From Symbiobacterium thermophilum IAM 14863 (GTDB lineage: Bacteria; Bacillota; Sulfobacillia; Symbiobacteriales; Symbiobacteriaceae), in NCBI RefSeq assembly GCF_000009905.1, contig NC_006177.1:434001-498000 (forward strand): DNA of 64,000 nt. Reading direction: 5' to 3'. The translations under genes were made by a program, and so were the position numbers. The notes beneath the pieces were generated by a model, which was given only the letters and a program-made list of their open reading frames with translations, had not been told where the DNA came from and did not search any database. Positions 43,331 to 52,023 of the stretch are shown here, one piece after another. How positions within the stretch are numbered: position 1 is the stretch's first letter; every line of letters begins with the position of its first letter.

Positions 43331-44695
43331 GTGCCCAAGGGCGAGCCCTTCAAGATCAAGATGGTGGAGCCCATCCGGCTGATCCCCCGGGAGGACCGTG
43401 AGCGGGCGCTGAAGGAAGCGCATTACAACCCGTTCTTCCTCCGATCTTCTGACGTCTACATCGACCTGCTCACCGACTCCGGTACGGGCGCGATGAGCCA
43501 GTTCCAGTGGTCCGCCATGATGCTGGGCGACGAGTCGTACGCCGGCGCAAGCAGCTACTACAGGCTGAAAGAGACGGTCACCGACATCACGGGGTACGAG
43601 TACGTCATCCCGACCCACCAGGGCCGCGGCGCAGAGAAGGTCGCCTTCTCGCAGCTCATCACCCGGCCGGGCATGTACGTGCTTTCCAACATGTTCTTCG
43701 ACACGACCCGCGGCCACGTGCAGCTGGCCGGCGGCCGGCCCGTCGATCTGCTCATCGACGTACCCACCGAGGAGTACCACCCCTTCAAGGGCAACATGGA
43801 CACGGAGAGGCTGGAGCAGTTCATCCGGGAGCACGGTGCGGAGAACATCGCCTGCATCGTGATGACCGTGACCAACAACTCCGCGGGCGGGCAGCCCGTC
43901 TCCATGGCCAACATCCGGGAGACTTACCAGATCGCCCGGAAGTACGGCGTGCTGGTCCTGTTCGACGTGGCCCGGTACGCCGAGAACTGCCACTTCATCC
44001 GGATGCGGGAGGAAGGCTACGCCGACAAGCACCCCATCGACATCGCCCGGGAGATGTTCTCCTACGGCGACGGGCTGATGATGAGTGCCAAGAAGGACGC
44101 GCTGGTCAACATCGGCGGGCTCCTCGCCTTTCGGGATGAGGAACTGTTCACCAAGGTCGGCGCGGCCGTGGTGCCGTTCGAGGGCTTCCTGACCTACGGC
44201 GGCCTGGCCGGGCGCGATCTGGAGGCCATGGCGGTGGGCCTCCGGGAGGCGCTGGACCCCGACTACCTGGCGTACCGGGTGGGGCAGGTGCAGTACCTGG
44301 GCGAGATGTTGCGGAACGCGGGCATCCCGATCCAGTGGCCGGTGGGCGGCCATGCGGTGTTCATCGATGCCGCGAAGTTCCTGCCGCACGTCCCGTGGGA
44401 CCAGTTCCCCGGCCATGCCCTGACCCTCGCGCTCTACCTGGAGGGCGGCGTGCGCACCGTAGAGGTCGGCTCGCTGATGATCGGCCGCGACCCCGAGACC
44501 GGCGAGAACGTGCGAGGCCCGTTCGAGTTCACCCGGCTGGCGATTCCGCGGCGGGTCTACACCAACCTGCACCTGGAGGACGTCGCCGAGACCGTGATCA
44601 ACGCCTTTCAGAAGCGCGAGGAGATCCGCGGCGTGAAGTTCGCCCGGGAGCCCAAGGTGCTCCGCCACTTCACGGCCTGGTTCGACCCGGCTTAG
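43331..44695 (+). CDS. tnaA: Tryptophanase, copy 2
   Basis: 454 aa, about 90% or more identical by eye to copy 1, differing at scattered positions (for example [16 protein letters not shown] versus [16 protein letters not shown]). All PLP and substrate residues are kept, including [23 protein letters not shown] and the VEVGS segment, so it should be active tryptophanase. GTG start with AAAGGAGGAG upstream. Followed by the transporter gene; own promoter inferred. Confidence 0.93.
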
Positions 44696-44726
44696 ACCAG
44701 GGCTTTCGGCACCCGTTGACATAGGG

Positions 44727-44758
44727 CGGCCCCGGCTGTCCCGCATGCGTCGGGGCCG
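44727..44758 (+). terminator. Hairpin between tna copy 2 and the transporter gene
   Basis: CGGCCCCG (44727-44734) pairs with CGGGGCCG (44751-44758) around a 16-nt loop. No T-run; it may be a partial terminator or mRNA processing/stability element setting the ratio of enzyme to transporter. Confidence 0.45.
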
Positions 44759-44795
44759 TCCACTCCACCTGTTGCCACAGAGGAGGCCGCATCAC

Positions 44796-46301
44796 ATGGA
44801 GGCACAGCGCGATCAGTGGAAATCCCGATCCGGATTCATCTTCGCCACGATCGGTGCTGCCGTGGGGCTGGGGAACTTCTGGCGTTTCCCGTTCATGGCG
44901 TATCAGAACGGCGGCGGGGCGTTCCTGCTTCCCTACTTCGTGGCCCTGCTCACGGCCGGCGTCCCCCTGATGATCCTGGAGTTCGGCTTCGGCCACAAGA
45001 TGCGCACCGCGACGATCACCGCCTTCAAAAAGCTGAACCGGCGGTTCGAGTGGATCGGCTGGTGGCAGATCACCGTCCCCGTGGTCGTCGTGACGTTCTA
45101 CAGCGTGATCATCTCCTGGTCGCTCCGCTACCTCATCTTCAGCTTTACCCAGGCCTGGGGTGACGATCCGGGGACCTTCTTCAGCAGCGACTTCCTGGGG
45201 ATTACCTCCGGCCCCCTGGAGCTGGGCGGCCTGCGCTGGGGGATCTTCGCCGCCGTCGCGGTGGTCTGGTTCGCCAACTACTACATCTCCGCGCAGGGCA
45301 TCTCCGGCGGCATCGAGAAGGCATGCAAGATCATGACGCCCTTCCTCATCGTGGCGATGCTCATCTTCGTCATCCGCGGCATCACGCTGCCGGGCGCCAC
45401 CTACGGGCTCAACTACTTCCTCAACCCGGACTTCAGCAAGATCATGGACCCCGGCGTCTGGGTGGCCGCCTACAGCCAGGTCTTCTTCTCGACCACCCTG
45501 GCGGTGGGCGTGATGATCGCCTATGCCAGCTACGTGCCTGAGGACTCGGACCTGGCCAACAACGCCTTCATTACCGTCTTCGCCAACTCATCCTTTGACT
45601 TCATGGCCGGTCTGGCGGTCTTTTCGACCCTGGGCTACGCGGCGGTCACCGCCGGCGTGCCGTTTGAGGAGATGGCCGTGGCAGGTCCCGGCGTCGCCTT
45701 CGTCGCCTTCCCCAAGGCCATTTCGATGCTGCCCGGTCCCACCTGGCTGCAGTCGCTGTTCGGTATCCTGTTCTTCTCTGCACTGCTGCTTGCCGGCATC
45801 TCGTCCTCGATCTCGCAGATGGAATCCTTCGCCTCGGCGGTGATCGACCGGTTCGGCGTGGACCGCAAGAAGCTGCTGGGCTGGTTCTCCCTCATCGGGT
45901 TTGCCTTCAGCGCCCTGTTTGCCACCGGCGCCGGCGTGCACATCCTCGACATCGTCGACCATTTCGTGGGCAGCTACGCCATCGCCATCCTGGGTCTGGT
46001 GGAGGCCATCGTGCTGGGCTATATCATGGGCACCGCCAGGATCCGGGAGCACGTGAACCTCACCTCCGACATCCGGGTCGGCATGTGGTGGGACGTGCTG
46101 GTCAAGTACGTCACCCCGGTGCTCCTGGGTTACAACATCCTCTCCAACTTCATCAGCGAGTTCCGGGAGCCGTACGCCGGCTACCCGACCGGCGCCCTGG
46201 TCCTCTTCGGCTGGGTGGTGGCCATCGCCATGTTCGGCACTTCGCTGTTCATGCAGTGGCGCTCGCAGCAGCTTGACGTGACCGGCGGGGAGGTGGGCTA
46301 G
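44796..46301 (+). CDS. tnaT: Sodium-dependent tryptophan transporter, NSS family
   Basis: 501 aa, about 11-12 membrane helices. The N terminus FIFATIGAAVGLGNFWRFPF is the NSS signature that builds the Na+ and substrate sites in helix 1. Symports amino acid with sodium. A functional NSS tryptophan transporter, TnaT, was described from S. thermophilum and lies by the tna genes, as here. The ATG at 44796 has AGGAGG 9 nt upstream. A small subunit gene follows immediately. Confidence 0.93.
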   Translation: MEAQRDQWKSRSGFIFATIGAAVGLGNFWRFPFMAYQNGGGAFLLPYFVALLTAGVPLMILEFGFGHKMRTATITAFKKLNRRFEWIGWWQITVPVVVVTFYSVIISWSLRYLIFSFTQAWGDDPGTFFSSDFLGITSGPLELGGLRWGIFAAVAVVWFANYYISAQGISGGIEKACKIMTPFLIVAMLIFVIRGITLPGATYGLNYFLNPDFSKIMDPGVWVAAYSQVFFSTTLAVGVMIAYASYVPEDSDLANNAFITVFANSSFDFMAGLAVFSTLGYAAVTAGVPFEEMAVAGPGVAFVAFPKAISMLPGPTWLQSLFGILFFSALLLAGISSSISQMESFASAVIDRFGVDRKKLLGWFSLIGFAFSALFATGAGVHILDIVDHFVGSYAIAILGLVEAIVLGYIMGTARIREHVNLTSDIRVGMWWDVLVKYVTPVLLGYNILSNFISEFREPYAGYPTGALVLFGWVVAIAMFGTSLFMQWRSQQLDVTGGEVG

Positions 46302-46303
46302 CC

Positions 46304-46426
46304 ATGCCGCAGACGACCGGCCTGCTGCCGGGATCCATCGCCATGATCATCTTCGGCGCCGCCCTGTTGTGGGGAGGACTCGCGTTCTTCATCACGACGG
46401 CGCTCCGGGCCGAACAGAAGAAGTAG
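46304..46426 (+). CDS. MetS-like small subunit of NSS transporter
   Basis: 40 aa: one membrane helix (SIAMIIFGAALLWGGLAFFI) and a short charged tail ending AEQKK. GGGGAGGTG lies upstream, within the transporter gene end, and the ATG begins 2 bases after its stop. In Corynebacterium the methionine transporter MetP needs a similar tiny partner, MetS. This gene has the same size, topology and position. Easily missed by gene finders. Confidence 0.78.
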   Translation: MPQTTGLLPGSIAMIIFGAALLWGGLAFFITTALRAEQKK

Positions 46427-46445
46427 CCGCGGAGACAGGTTTTTC

Positions 46446-46474
46446 TTGACTTCGGCCGCTGAGCTTGCGATAAT
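46446..46474 (+). promoter_or_regulatory. leuS promoter
   Basis: TTGACT (46446-46451), 17-bp spacer and GATAAT (46469-46474). Precedes the T-box leader. Confidence 0.78.
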
Positions 46475-46480
46475 AAAGGA

Positions 46481-46790
46481 CGATTCACACGCAAGCGACA
46501 GAGGCCATGACGGGGAGCAGTAGCCGGGCCGACGCTCGCAGAGAGCCGCCGGGTGGTGCGAGGCGGCAGCGCTTGGACGGTGAACCTCGCCCCTGAGCCG
46601 TGCGGGCGACCCCCCGGGTATCCGGGGCCGCAGCCCGCACCGGGAGCGGCCCGTTACAGCCGAAAGAGGCGGGTCCGGTTCGCCGGGCCAAGCAGGGTGG
46701 TACCGCGGGAGTACAGGCTCTCGTCCCTTCACGGAGGGACGGGAGCCTTCCGGTTTTCTACCCCGTCAGACGCAGAGGAGGTCCAGCCGC
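46481..46790 (+). promoter_or_regulatory. T-box riboswitch (leucine) upstream of leuS
   Basis: About 310 nt leader with the invariant T-box AGGGTGGTACCGCG at 46694-46707 and an S-turn-like CAGAGAGCC in stem I. The specifier is probably CTC (46586-46588, in GAACCTCGCCCCTGAG), a leucine codon. The terminator hairpin CTCTCGTCCCT/AGGGACGGGAG is at about 46719-46745 followed by CCTTCCGGTTTT. Uncharged tRNA-Leu would bind and favour readthrough into leuS. Confidence 0.93.
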
Positions 46791-46793
46791 ATC

Positions 46794-49379
46794 ATGGCAG
46801 AGGAACGCTTCGACTTCCGGGAAGCCGAGCCCCGGTGGCAGCGCCGGTGGGACGAGGAGGGCATCTACAAGGTCGAGAGAGACCTGAGCCGGCCGAAGTA
46901 TTACGCGCTGGCGATGTTCCCCTACCCGTCGGGCAAGCTGCACATGGGCCACGTGCGCAACTACACCATCGTCGACGTCATCGCCCGCTACCGGCGGATG
47001 AAGGGGTACAACGTGCTGCATCCCATGGGGTTCGACTCCTTCGGCATGCCGGCGGAGAACGCGGCCATCCAGCACGGCGCCAACCCGGCGGTATGGACGC
47101 GGGAGAACATCGCCGAGATGACGGCGCAGCTGAAGCAGATGGGGTACTCCTACGACTGGTCCCGGGCGGTGTACACCTACCGCGAGGACTATTACCGGTG
47201 GACCCAGTGGCTCTTCCTGCAGTTCTACAAGAAGGGGCTGGCGTACAAGAAGACCGCCCCGGTCAACTGGTGTCCCTCCTGCCAGACCGTGCTGGCCAAC
47301 GAGCAGGTGGAGGACGGCCGGTGCTGGCGCTGCGACTCGGTGGTCACCAAGAAGGACCTCGCCCAGTGGTTCTTCCGCATCACCCAGTACGCCGATGAGC
47401 TGCTGGAGGATCTGAAGCTGCTGGAGGGCGGCTGGCCCGAGCAGGTCCGCATCATGCAGCAGAACTGGATCGGCCGCTCCGAGGGCGCCAGGGTGGAGTT
47501 CACGCTGGAAGCCACGGGCGACAAGATCCCGATCTTCACCACCCGGCCGGACACCATCTACGGCGTCACCTTCATGGTGGTCGCCCCGGAGCATCCGATC
47601 GTGGAGAAGATCTGCACCTCCGGCCTGATCCCGGAGGAGCGGGTGGCCGCCATCCGGGCCTTCCAGGAGAAGATGAAGCACCTCTCCGAGATCGCCCGTA
47701 CCTCCACCGAGGCGGAGAAGGAAGGGCTGTACACCGGGCTTGACGTCATCAACCCGTTCAACGGGGAGAAGGCGCAGCTCTGGATCGCCAACTACGTGCT
47801 GATGGACTACGGCACCGGCGCCGTGATGGGCGTGCCCGCCCACGACCAGCGGGACTTCGAGTTCGCGCAGAAGTACGGGCTGCCGGTGAAGGTGGTCATC
47901 CAGAACCCGGAGGGGACGCTCAGGGCGGAGGAGATGACCGCGGCCTACGTCGAGCCGGGGATCATGGTCAACTCCGGCCCCTTTGACGGGACGCCCAACC
48001 TGGAGGGCATCCCCAAGGTTATCGCCTACGCCGAGGAGCAGGGGTTCGGCCAGAAGACCGTCTCCTACCGGCTGCGGGACTGGCTGATCAGCCGTCAGCG
48101 GGCCTGGGGCGCGCCGATCCCCATCGTGTACTGCGACAAGTGCGGCACCGTCCCCGTGCCGGAGAAGGACCTGCCCGTGCGGCTGCCGGACGACCTGGAT
48201 TTCACCGGCGAGGGCGGCTCGCCGCTGGCCCGGCACGAGGGCTTCGTGAACACCACCTGCCCGCAGTGCGGCGGCCCCGCCCGGCGGGAGACCGACACGA
48301 TGGACACCTTCGTCTGCTCCTCCTGGTACTTCCTGCGTTACACCGACCCGCAGAACGCGGAGAGGCCGTGGAACCGGGAGGACGTGGACTACTGGATGCC
48401 GGTGGACCAGTACGTGGGCGGCATCGAGCATGCCGTGCTGCACCTGCTCTACGCCCGCTTCTTCACCAAGGTCCTGCGGGACATGGGGCTGGTGAAGGTC
48501 GACGAGCCCTTCGCCCGGCTGCTCACCCAGGGTATGGTGCTGAAGGACGGCTCCAAGATGTCCAAGTCCAAGGGCAACACCGTCTCCCCTGAGGAGATGA
48601 TCGCCAAGTACGGCGCCGATGCCGTGCGGCTGTTCATCATGTTCGCCGCCCCGCCGGAGCGCGACCTGGACTGGTCGGACGCCGGCATCGAAGGGGCCGC
48701 ACGGTTTGTCAACCGCTTCTACCGCATGGTCGTTTCGGCGCTGCCCGCCTACCAGCACGCCCGCAGCCTGCTGCCCATCAACCCGGCCGACCCGGCGTCG
48801 GTCATGGGCGCCCTCTCCGAGGCGGAGATCGCCGAGGGGCTGGCCAAGGCCGCCCCGAACCTGACGGCGGAGGACCGGGAGCTCCGGCGGGTCATCCATG
48901 CCACGGTCAAGCGCATCACGGCCGACCTGCACGACCGGTTCGCCTTCAACACGGCGATCTCCGGCCTGATGGAGATGACCAACGCCATCTACGCCTACCG
49001 GGAGAAGCAGCACGCGGAGCAGAACACCAGCGCGCTGGTGCTGGCCGAGGCGGTGCAGAAGGCGGTGCTCATCATCGCTCCGTTCTGCCCGCACCTGGCC
49101 GACGAGCTGTGGTCCCGGATGGGTCACCCCCGCTCCATCCACCTGGAGCCCTGGCCGGCGTACGACGAGGAGGTCGCCAAGGCCGACACCGTCGAGATCG
49201 TCGTGCAGATCAACGGCCGGGTGCGCGACCGGCTGGAGGTGCCGGCGGGCATCAGCGCCGCCGAGATGGAGGCGGTGGCCATGGCTTCCGAGAAGGTGCA
49301 GGCGCTGGTGGCCGGGAAGCAGATCGTGAAGGTCGTTCCGGTGCCGGGCAAGCTGGTCAACATTGTGGTGAAAGGGTAA
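46794..49379 (+). CDS. leuS: Leucyl-tRNA synthetase
   Basis: 861 aa, bacterial LeuRS size. HIGH-type motif PYPSGKLHMGHVRNYT near residue 50 and KMSKS in GSKMSKSKGN near residue 586. CP1 editing domain (~220-400) with TTRPDTIYGVTFM and the Asp-rich CP1 site GVPAHDQRDFEFA. Zn-binding CDKCGTVPVPE segment. ATG with GAGGAGG about 12 nt upstream. Controlled by the T-box. Confidence 0.98.
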   Translation: MAEERFDFREAEPRWQRRWDEEGIYKVERDLSRPKYYALAMFPYPSGKLHMGHVRNYTIVDVIARYRRMKGYNVLHPMGFDSFGMPAENAAIQHGANPAVWTRENIAEMTAQLKQMGYSYDWSRAVYTYREDYYRWTQWLFLQFYKKGLAYKKTAPVNWCPSCQTVLANEQVEDGRCWRCDSVVTKKDLAQWFFRITQYADELLEDLKLLEGGWPEQVRIMQQNWIGRSEGARVEFTLEATGDKIPIFTTRPDTIYGVTFMVVAPEHPIVEKICTSGLIPEERVAAIRAFQEKMKHLSEIARTSTEAEKEGLYTGLDVINPFNGEKAQLWIANYVLMDYGTGAVMGVPAHDQRDFEFAQKYGLPVKVVIQNPEGTLRAEEMTAAYVEPGIMVNSGPFDGTPNLEGIPKVIAYAEEQGFGQKTVSYRLRDWLISRQRAWGAPIPIVYCDKCGTVPVPEKDLPVRLPDDLDFTGEGGSPLARHEGFVNTTCPQCGGPARRETDTMDTFVCSSWYFLRYTDPQNAERPWNREDVDYWMPVDQYVGGIEHAVLHLLYARFFTKVLRDMGLVKVDEPFARLLTQGMVLKDGSKMSKSKGNTVSPEEMIAKYGADAVRLFIMFAAPPERDLDWSDAGIEGAARFVNRFYRMVVSALPAYQHARSLLPINPADPASVMGALSEAEIAEGLAKAAPNLTAEDRELRRVIHATVKRITADLHDRFAFNTAISGLMEMTNAIYAYREKQHAEQNTSALVLAEAVQKAVLIIAPFCPHLADELWSRMGHPRSIHLEPWPAYDEEVAKADTVEIVVQINGRVRDRLEVPAGISAAEMEAVAMASEKVQALVAGKQIVKVVPVPGKLVNIVVKG

Positions 49380-49702
49380 GTGCTGAGGGCCGGCCTCGCG
49401 TGGGGCCGGCCTCGGCGCGCTTCTGGGGCCGGCGGGATCCGGCGCAGCACCATGGCACCGGCTGCGCGGGTTCCGCCGCAGCGCGGTGCGGAAACGCGCG
49501 TAGACAGGGAAGGTACGGCGTGATAATATTACCCGTATTACGATTTAACACATTAAATATACACGAACAAACATTCACGATTCGGCCAGTGTGCTTGCCG
49601 AGCCTTGCCAGTCGGGCGCCTCCGTGAACTGCCGGAGACAGCGAGCAGTCCGTCCCTGGGTACGCGGAGGGCAGGTGCACTCGGGCGGACCCGGGAGGAA
49701 GA
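49380..49702 (+). other. Gene-free interval after leuS with AT-rich promoter-like island
   Basis: First 140 bases are GC-rich with several short hairpins, including GGCCGGCC repeats after the leuS stop and GCGCAGC/GCTGCGC. From about 49515 to 49585 the sequence turns sharply AT-rich, with ATTTAACACATTAAAT (49543-49558), a perfect 6-bp palindrome. It probably holds the promoter and operator of the surface-protein gene. No ORF with a ribosome site was found. Confidence 0.5.
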
Positions 49703-50305
49703 GTGAGCGTGCACGGTGTGGTGAAGAGGGGACGAGGGTCTGCGCGTGTACTTCGAATGGGCCTGACGATGCTGCTGATCATCGGTCTTGTTTCCGGCGT
49801 TCCTGCTCATGGGTCCAAGCTGGCCGATGTCGGCGCGGTGGAAGGGAACCCGGTCGGGCAGCCGGACGAGGAGTCCCCGAGCGACCCGGGGGGTGAGGAT
49901 CCCGACTCCGTCGGACAGTCGGACGAGGAGTTCCCGAGCGACGAGGGGGATGAGGACTCGGGCTCCGTCGGGCAGCCGGACGAGGAGTCCCCGAGCGGCC
50001 CGGGCGGTGAGGATCCCGACTCCGTCGGACAGCCGGACGAGGAGTTCCCGAGCGGCGGGGGGGATGAGGACTCGGGCTTCGTCGGGCAGCCGGACGAGGA
50101 GTCCCCGAGCGACCCGGGCGGTGAGGGGTCGGACCCGGGCGACGTCGACCCCGGGGATGACGAAGACGGCCCCGCCTTCCCTGTTGCCCCCGGGACGGAG
50201 GACGACGGGGGCACGGATCCGGCGCAGGAAGGGCTGTTCGCCGCCTTGGCGTGGTGCTGCCCAGGCCCCCGGTGGTCACCGACTACGGCGGCGCCGCCGC
50301 CCTGA
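49703..50305 (+). CDS. Surface protein N-terminal fragment (signal peptide and acidic repeats)
   Basis: 200 codons. GTG start with GGGAGGAA upstream. A signal peptide (MGLTMLLIIGLVSGVPAHG) is followed by five 19-residue repeats (VGQPDEESPSDPGGEDPDS and variants), an Asp/Glu/Pro/Ser/Gly-rich stalk of the kind seen in cell-wall surface proteins. Coding appears genuine through about residue 185 (AQEGLFAALA), after which this frame reads junk and the next segment continues one frame over. Confidence 0.6.
   Translation: MSVHGVVKRGRGSARVLRMGLTMLLIIGLVSGVPAHGSKLADVGAVEGNPVGQPDEESPSDPGGEDPDSVGQSDEEFPSDEGDEDSGSVGQPDEESPSGPGGEDPDSVGQPDEEFPSGGGDEDSGFVGQPDEESPSDPGGEGSDPGDVDPGDDEDGPAFPVAPGTEDDGGTDPAQEGLFAALAWCCPGPRWSPTTAAPPP
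49853..50140 (+). repeat. 57-bp tandem repeats (five copies)
   Basis: Units begin at 49853, 49910, 49967, 50024 and 50081. Odd and even units are more alike to each other than to neighbours, so the array looks like a 114-bp pair duplicated. They encode the acidic stalk. Such arrays change length by slippage. Confidence 0.88.
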
Positions 50306-52023
50306 TCACCGACGAGGACCAGCCGCTCCGGCTGCGCGTGCGGCCGCAAAACGGCGACGATCCGGACCGGTTCCGGGTGGAGAACATCCTGGGCGGGAAG
50401 CTCTACGTGAGCCCCTCCGGGCCGCCTTCCGGCACCGACCAGCCCCTGGCCGACGGTGCGTACGTCAGCCTGGCGGATGGCGAAGGGAATCTCTGGTTCC
50501 TGCCCGACCCGGACCTGAACAGCCGGCCCGGCTCCGGGACCGAGTTCGGCTTCCAGGTGCGGTCGGTCTACGACCAGGTTCTCAGCGACCCGACGCCGGT
50601 CTCCATCACGGTGCGGCCGGTCGACGACCCGCCGGTGGGCGGGCCCGACCGGGTGGGGCCGTTCCGGGAGGACTCGCAGAACAACGCCATCGCCGTGGGG
50701 GATCTGCTGAAGAACGACGCCCCCGGCCCGGCCGACGAGGCGGCCTATGACGGGCAGACCGTCTCGCTGGTCGGCGTGGCCGCCGGCGTCCACGGTACGG
50801 TGACCCTGCAGGGCAACCAGATCCTCTTCACCCCGGATCCGGACTTCCACGGCACGGCGACCTTCACCTACACCATCCGGGACAGCGCCGGCCTGGAGGC
50901 CGACGTCCCGGTGGAGGTGGAGGTGCTGCCGGTGGCGGACACCCCGTCGGTGGGCGGCGGCACCACCCGGGAGGACGAGCCGCTGGAGGGGATCGCCGTC
51001 GCCCGCAGTGACAAGGACGGGCCAGAGGTGACCCACTTCTACATCACCGGGGTTCAGGGCGGCGACGTCTACCCGCCGGGCTCCTCCCAGCCGGTTGCGG
51101 ACGGCTCCTTTATCCGCGCGGCGGATGTGGGCGCGGGGCTGACCTTCGTTCCGGCCCCTGACGCCTTCGGCGAGAGCGGGTTCGGGTTCACCGTCCACGG
51201 GGCGGTGGGCGAGTCGCTGGACTTCCTGAGCCCGGAGGGCGCCCGGGCGGTCATCCGGGTGATCCCGGTCAACGACCCGCCGGTGGCGGTGGACGACGAT
51301 CTGGACGCGCTCATCCCGCAGCGGGCGGTGGAGGACGGCGACCCGATTACGTTCCCCGCCGCCCTGCTGACGGCCAACGACAGCGCCGGTCCGGCCAACG
51401 AGGCGGGCCAGGGGCTGAGGGTGGTCGGCGTCAGCCCCGTGGAGGGCGTCGCGGTCAGCCTGGACGAGGCGGCGCAGGAGATTACGTTCATCCCGGACCA
51501 GGACTTCCACGGCACGGCCAGCTTCACCTACATCGTGGAGGACGACGGCACGACGGACGACCAGTCTGACCCGCAGCGGTCTGCTCCGGCGACGGTGAGG
51601 CTGACGGTGGAGCCGCGGGCCGACCTGCCCGAGGTGCCGCAGGTGGTCACCACCGCCGAGGATGCGCTGTCGGAGCCGATCCGGCTTGCCAAGAATGCCA
51701 ACGACGGCGACGAGATCGCCGCGTTCCGGATCCGGAACGTGGAGGGCGGCACCCTCTATCATGGCGACGGAAAGACCCCGCTGATACTTGCGGATGGCGT
51801 CGCGACCATCCCTGCGGACCAGGGGGAGGCGTATGTCCGGTTCCTGCCGGCTCCCGACCGGCACAGCGCCCTGGGCGACACCTTCTCGTTCCAGGTGCAG
51901 GCGGTGGCGCCTGCGTACAGCAGCGAGAGTTCATCACCGTCGCCGAAGGGGCGGCGGGCCTGGTCTTCGTACCCGACCCGGACCGCAACAGCCCGGCGGG
52001 GGATACCTTCAGCTTCGTGGTGA
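50251..52023 (+). CDS. Surface protein middle fragment (cadherin/tandem-95-like repeats)
   Basis: 590 codons in the next frame. Repeated ~100-residue domains with hallmark segments FTPDPDFHGTATFTYTIRDS, FIPDQDFHGTASFTYIVEDD and VNDPPVAVDDD place it in the Big_9/tandem-95 adhesin group, usually calcium-dependent and extracellular. The last ~30 codons (SSPSPKGRRAWSS...) are off-frame; the homology resumes in the third frame. No own ribosome site, so it is unlikely to be translated alone. Confidence 0.6.
   Translation: MVLPRPPVVTDYGGAAALITDEDQPLRLRVRPQNGDDPDRFRVENILGGKLYVSPSGPPSGTDQPLADGAYVSLADGEGNLWFLPDPDLNSRPGSGTEFGFQVRSVYDQVLSDPTPVSITVRPVDDPPVGGPDRVGPFREDSQNNAIAVGDLLKNDAPGPADEAAYDGQTVSLVGVAAGVHGTVTLQGNQILFTPDPDFHGTATFTYTIRDSAGLEADVPVEVEVLPVADTPSVGGGTTREDEPLEGIAVARSDKDGPEVTHFYITGVQGGDVYPPGSSQPVADGSFIRAADVGAGLTFVPAPDAFGESGFGFTVHGAVGESLDFLSPEGARAVIRVIPVNDPPVAVDDDLDALIPQRAVEDGDPITFPAALLTANDSAGPANEAGQGLRVVGVSPVEGVAVSLDEAAQEITFIPDQDFHGTASFTYIVEDDGTTDDQSDPQRSAPATVRLTVEPRADLPEVPQVVTTAEDALSEPIRLAKNANDGDEIAAFRIRNVEGGTLYHGDGKTPLILADGVATIPADQGEAYVRFLPAPDRHSALGDTFSFQVQAVAPAYSSESSSPSPKGRRAWSSYPTRTATARRGIPSASW

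Noticed and set aside
40116-44695. Tyrosine phenol-lyase as identity of the two lyases
   Set aside because: The diagnostic residues (Asp in MFFDTTRGH, Val in VEVGS) are those of tryptophanase; tyrosine lyases have Thr and Arg there.
46758-49142. A 794-codon minus-strand frame under leuS
   Set aside because: Shadow of leuS; no domain pattern and no ribosome site.
49853-50140. CRISPR array
   Set aside because: Units are contiguous 57-bp coding repeats with no unique spacers and no cas genes nearby.
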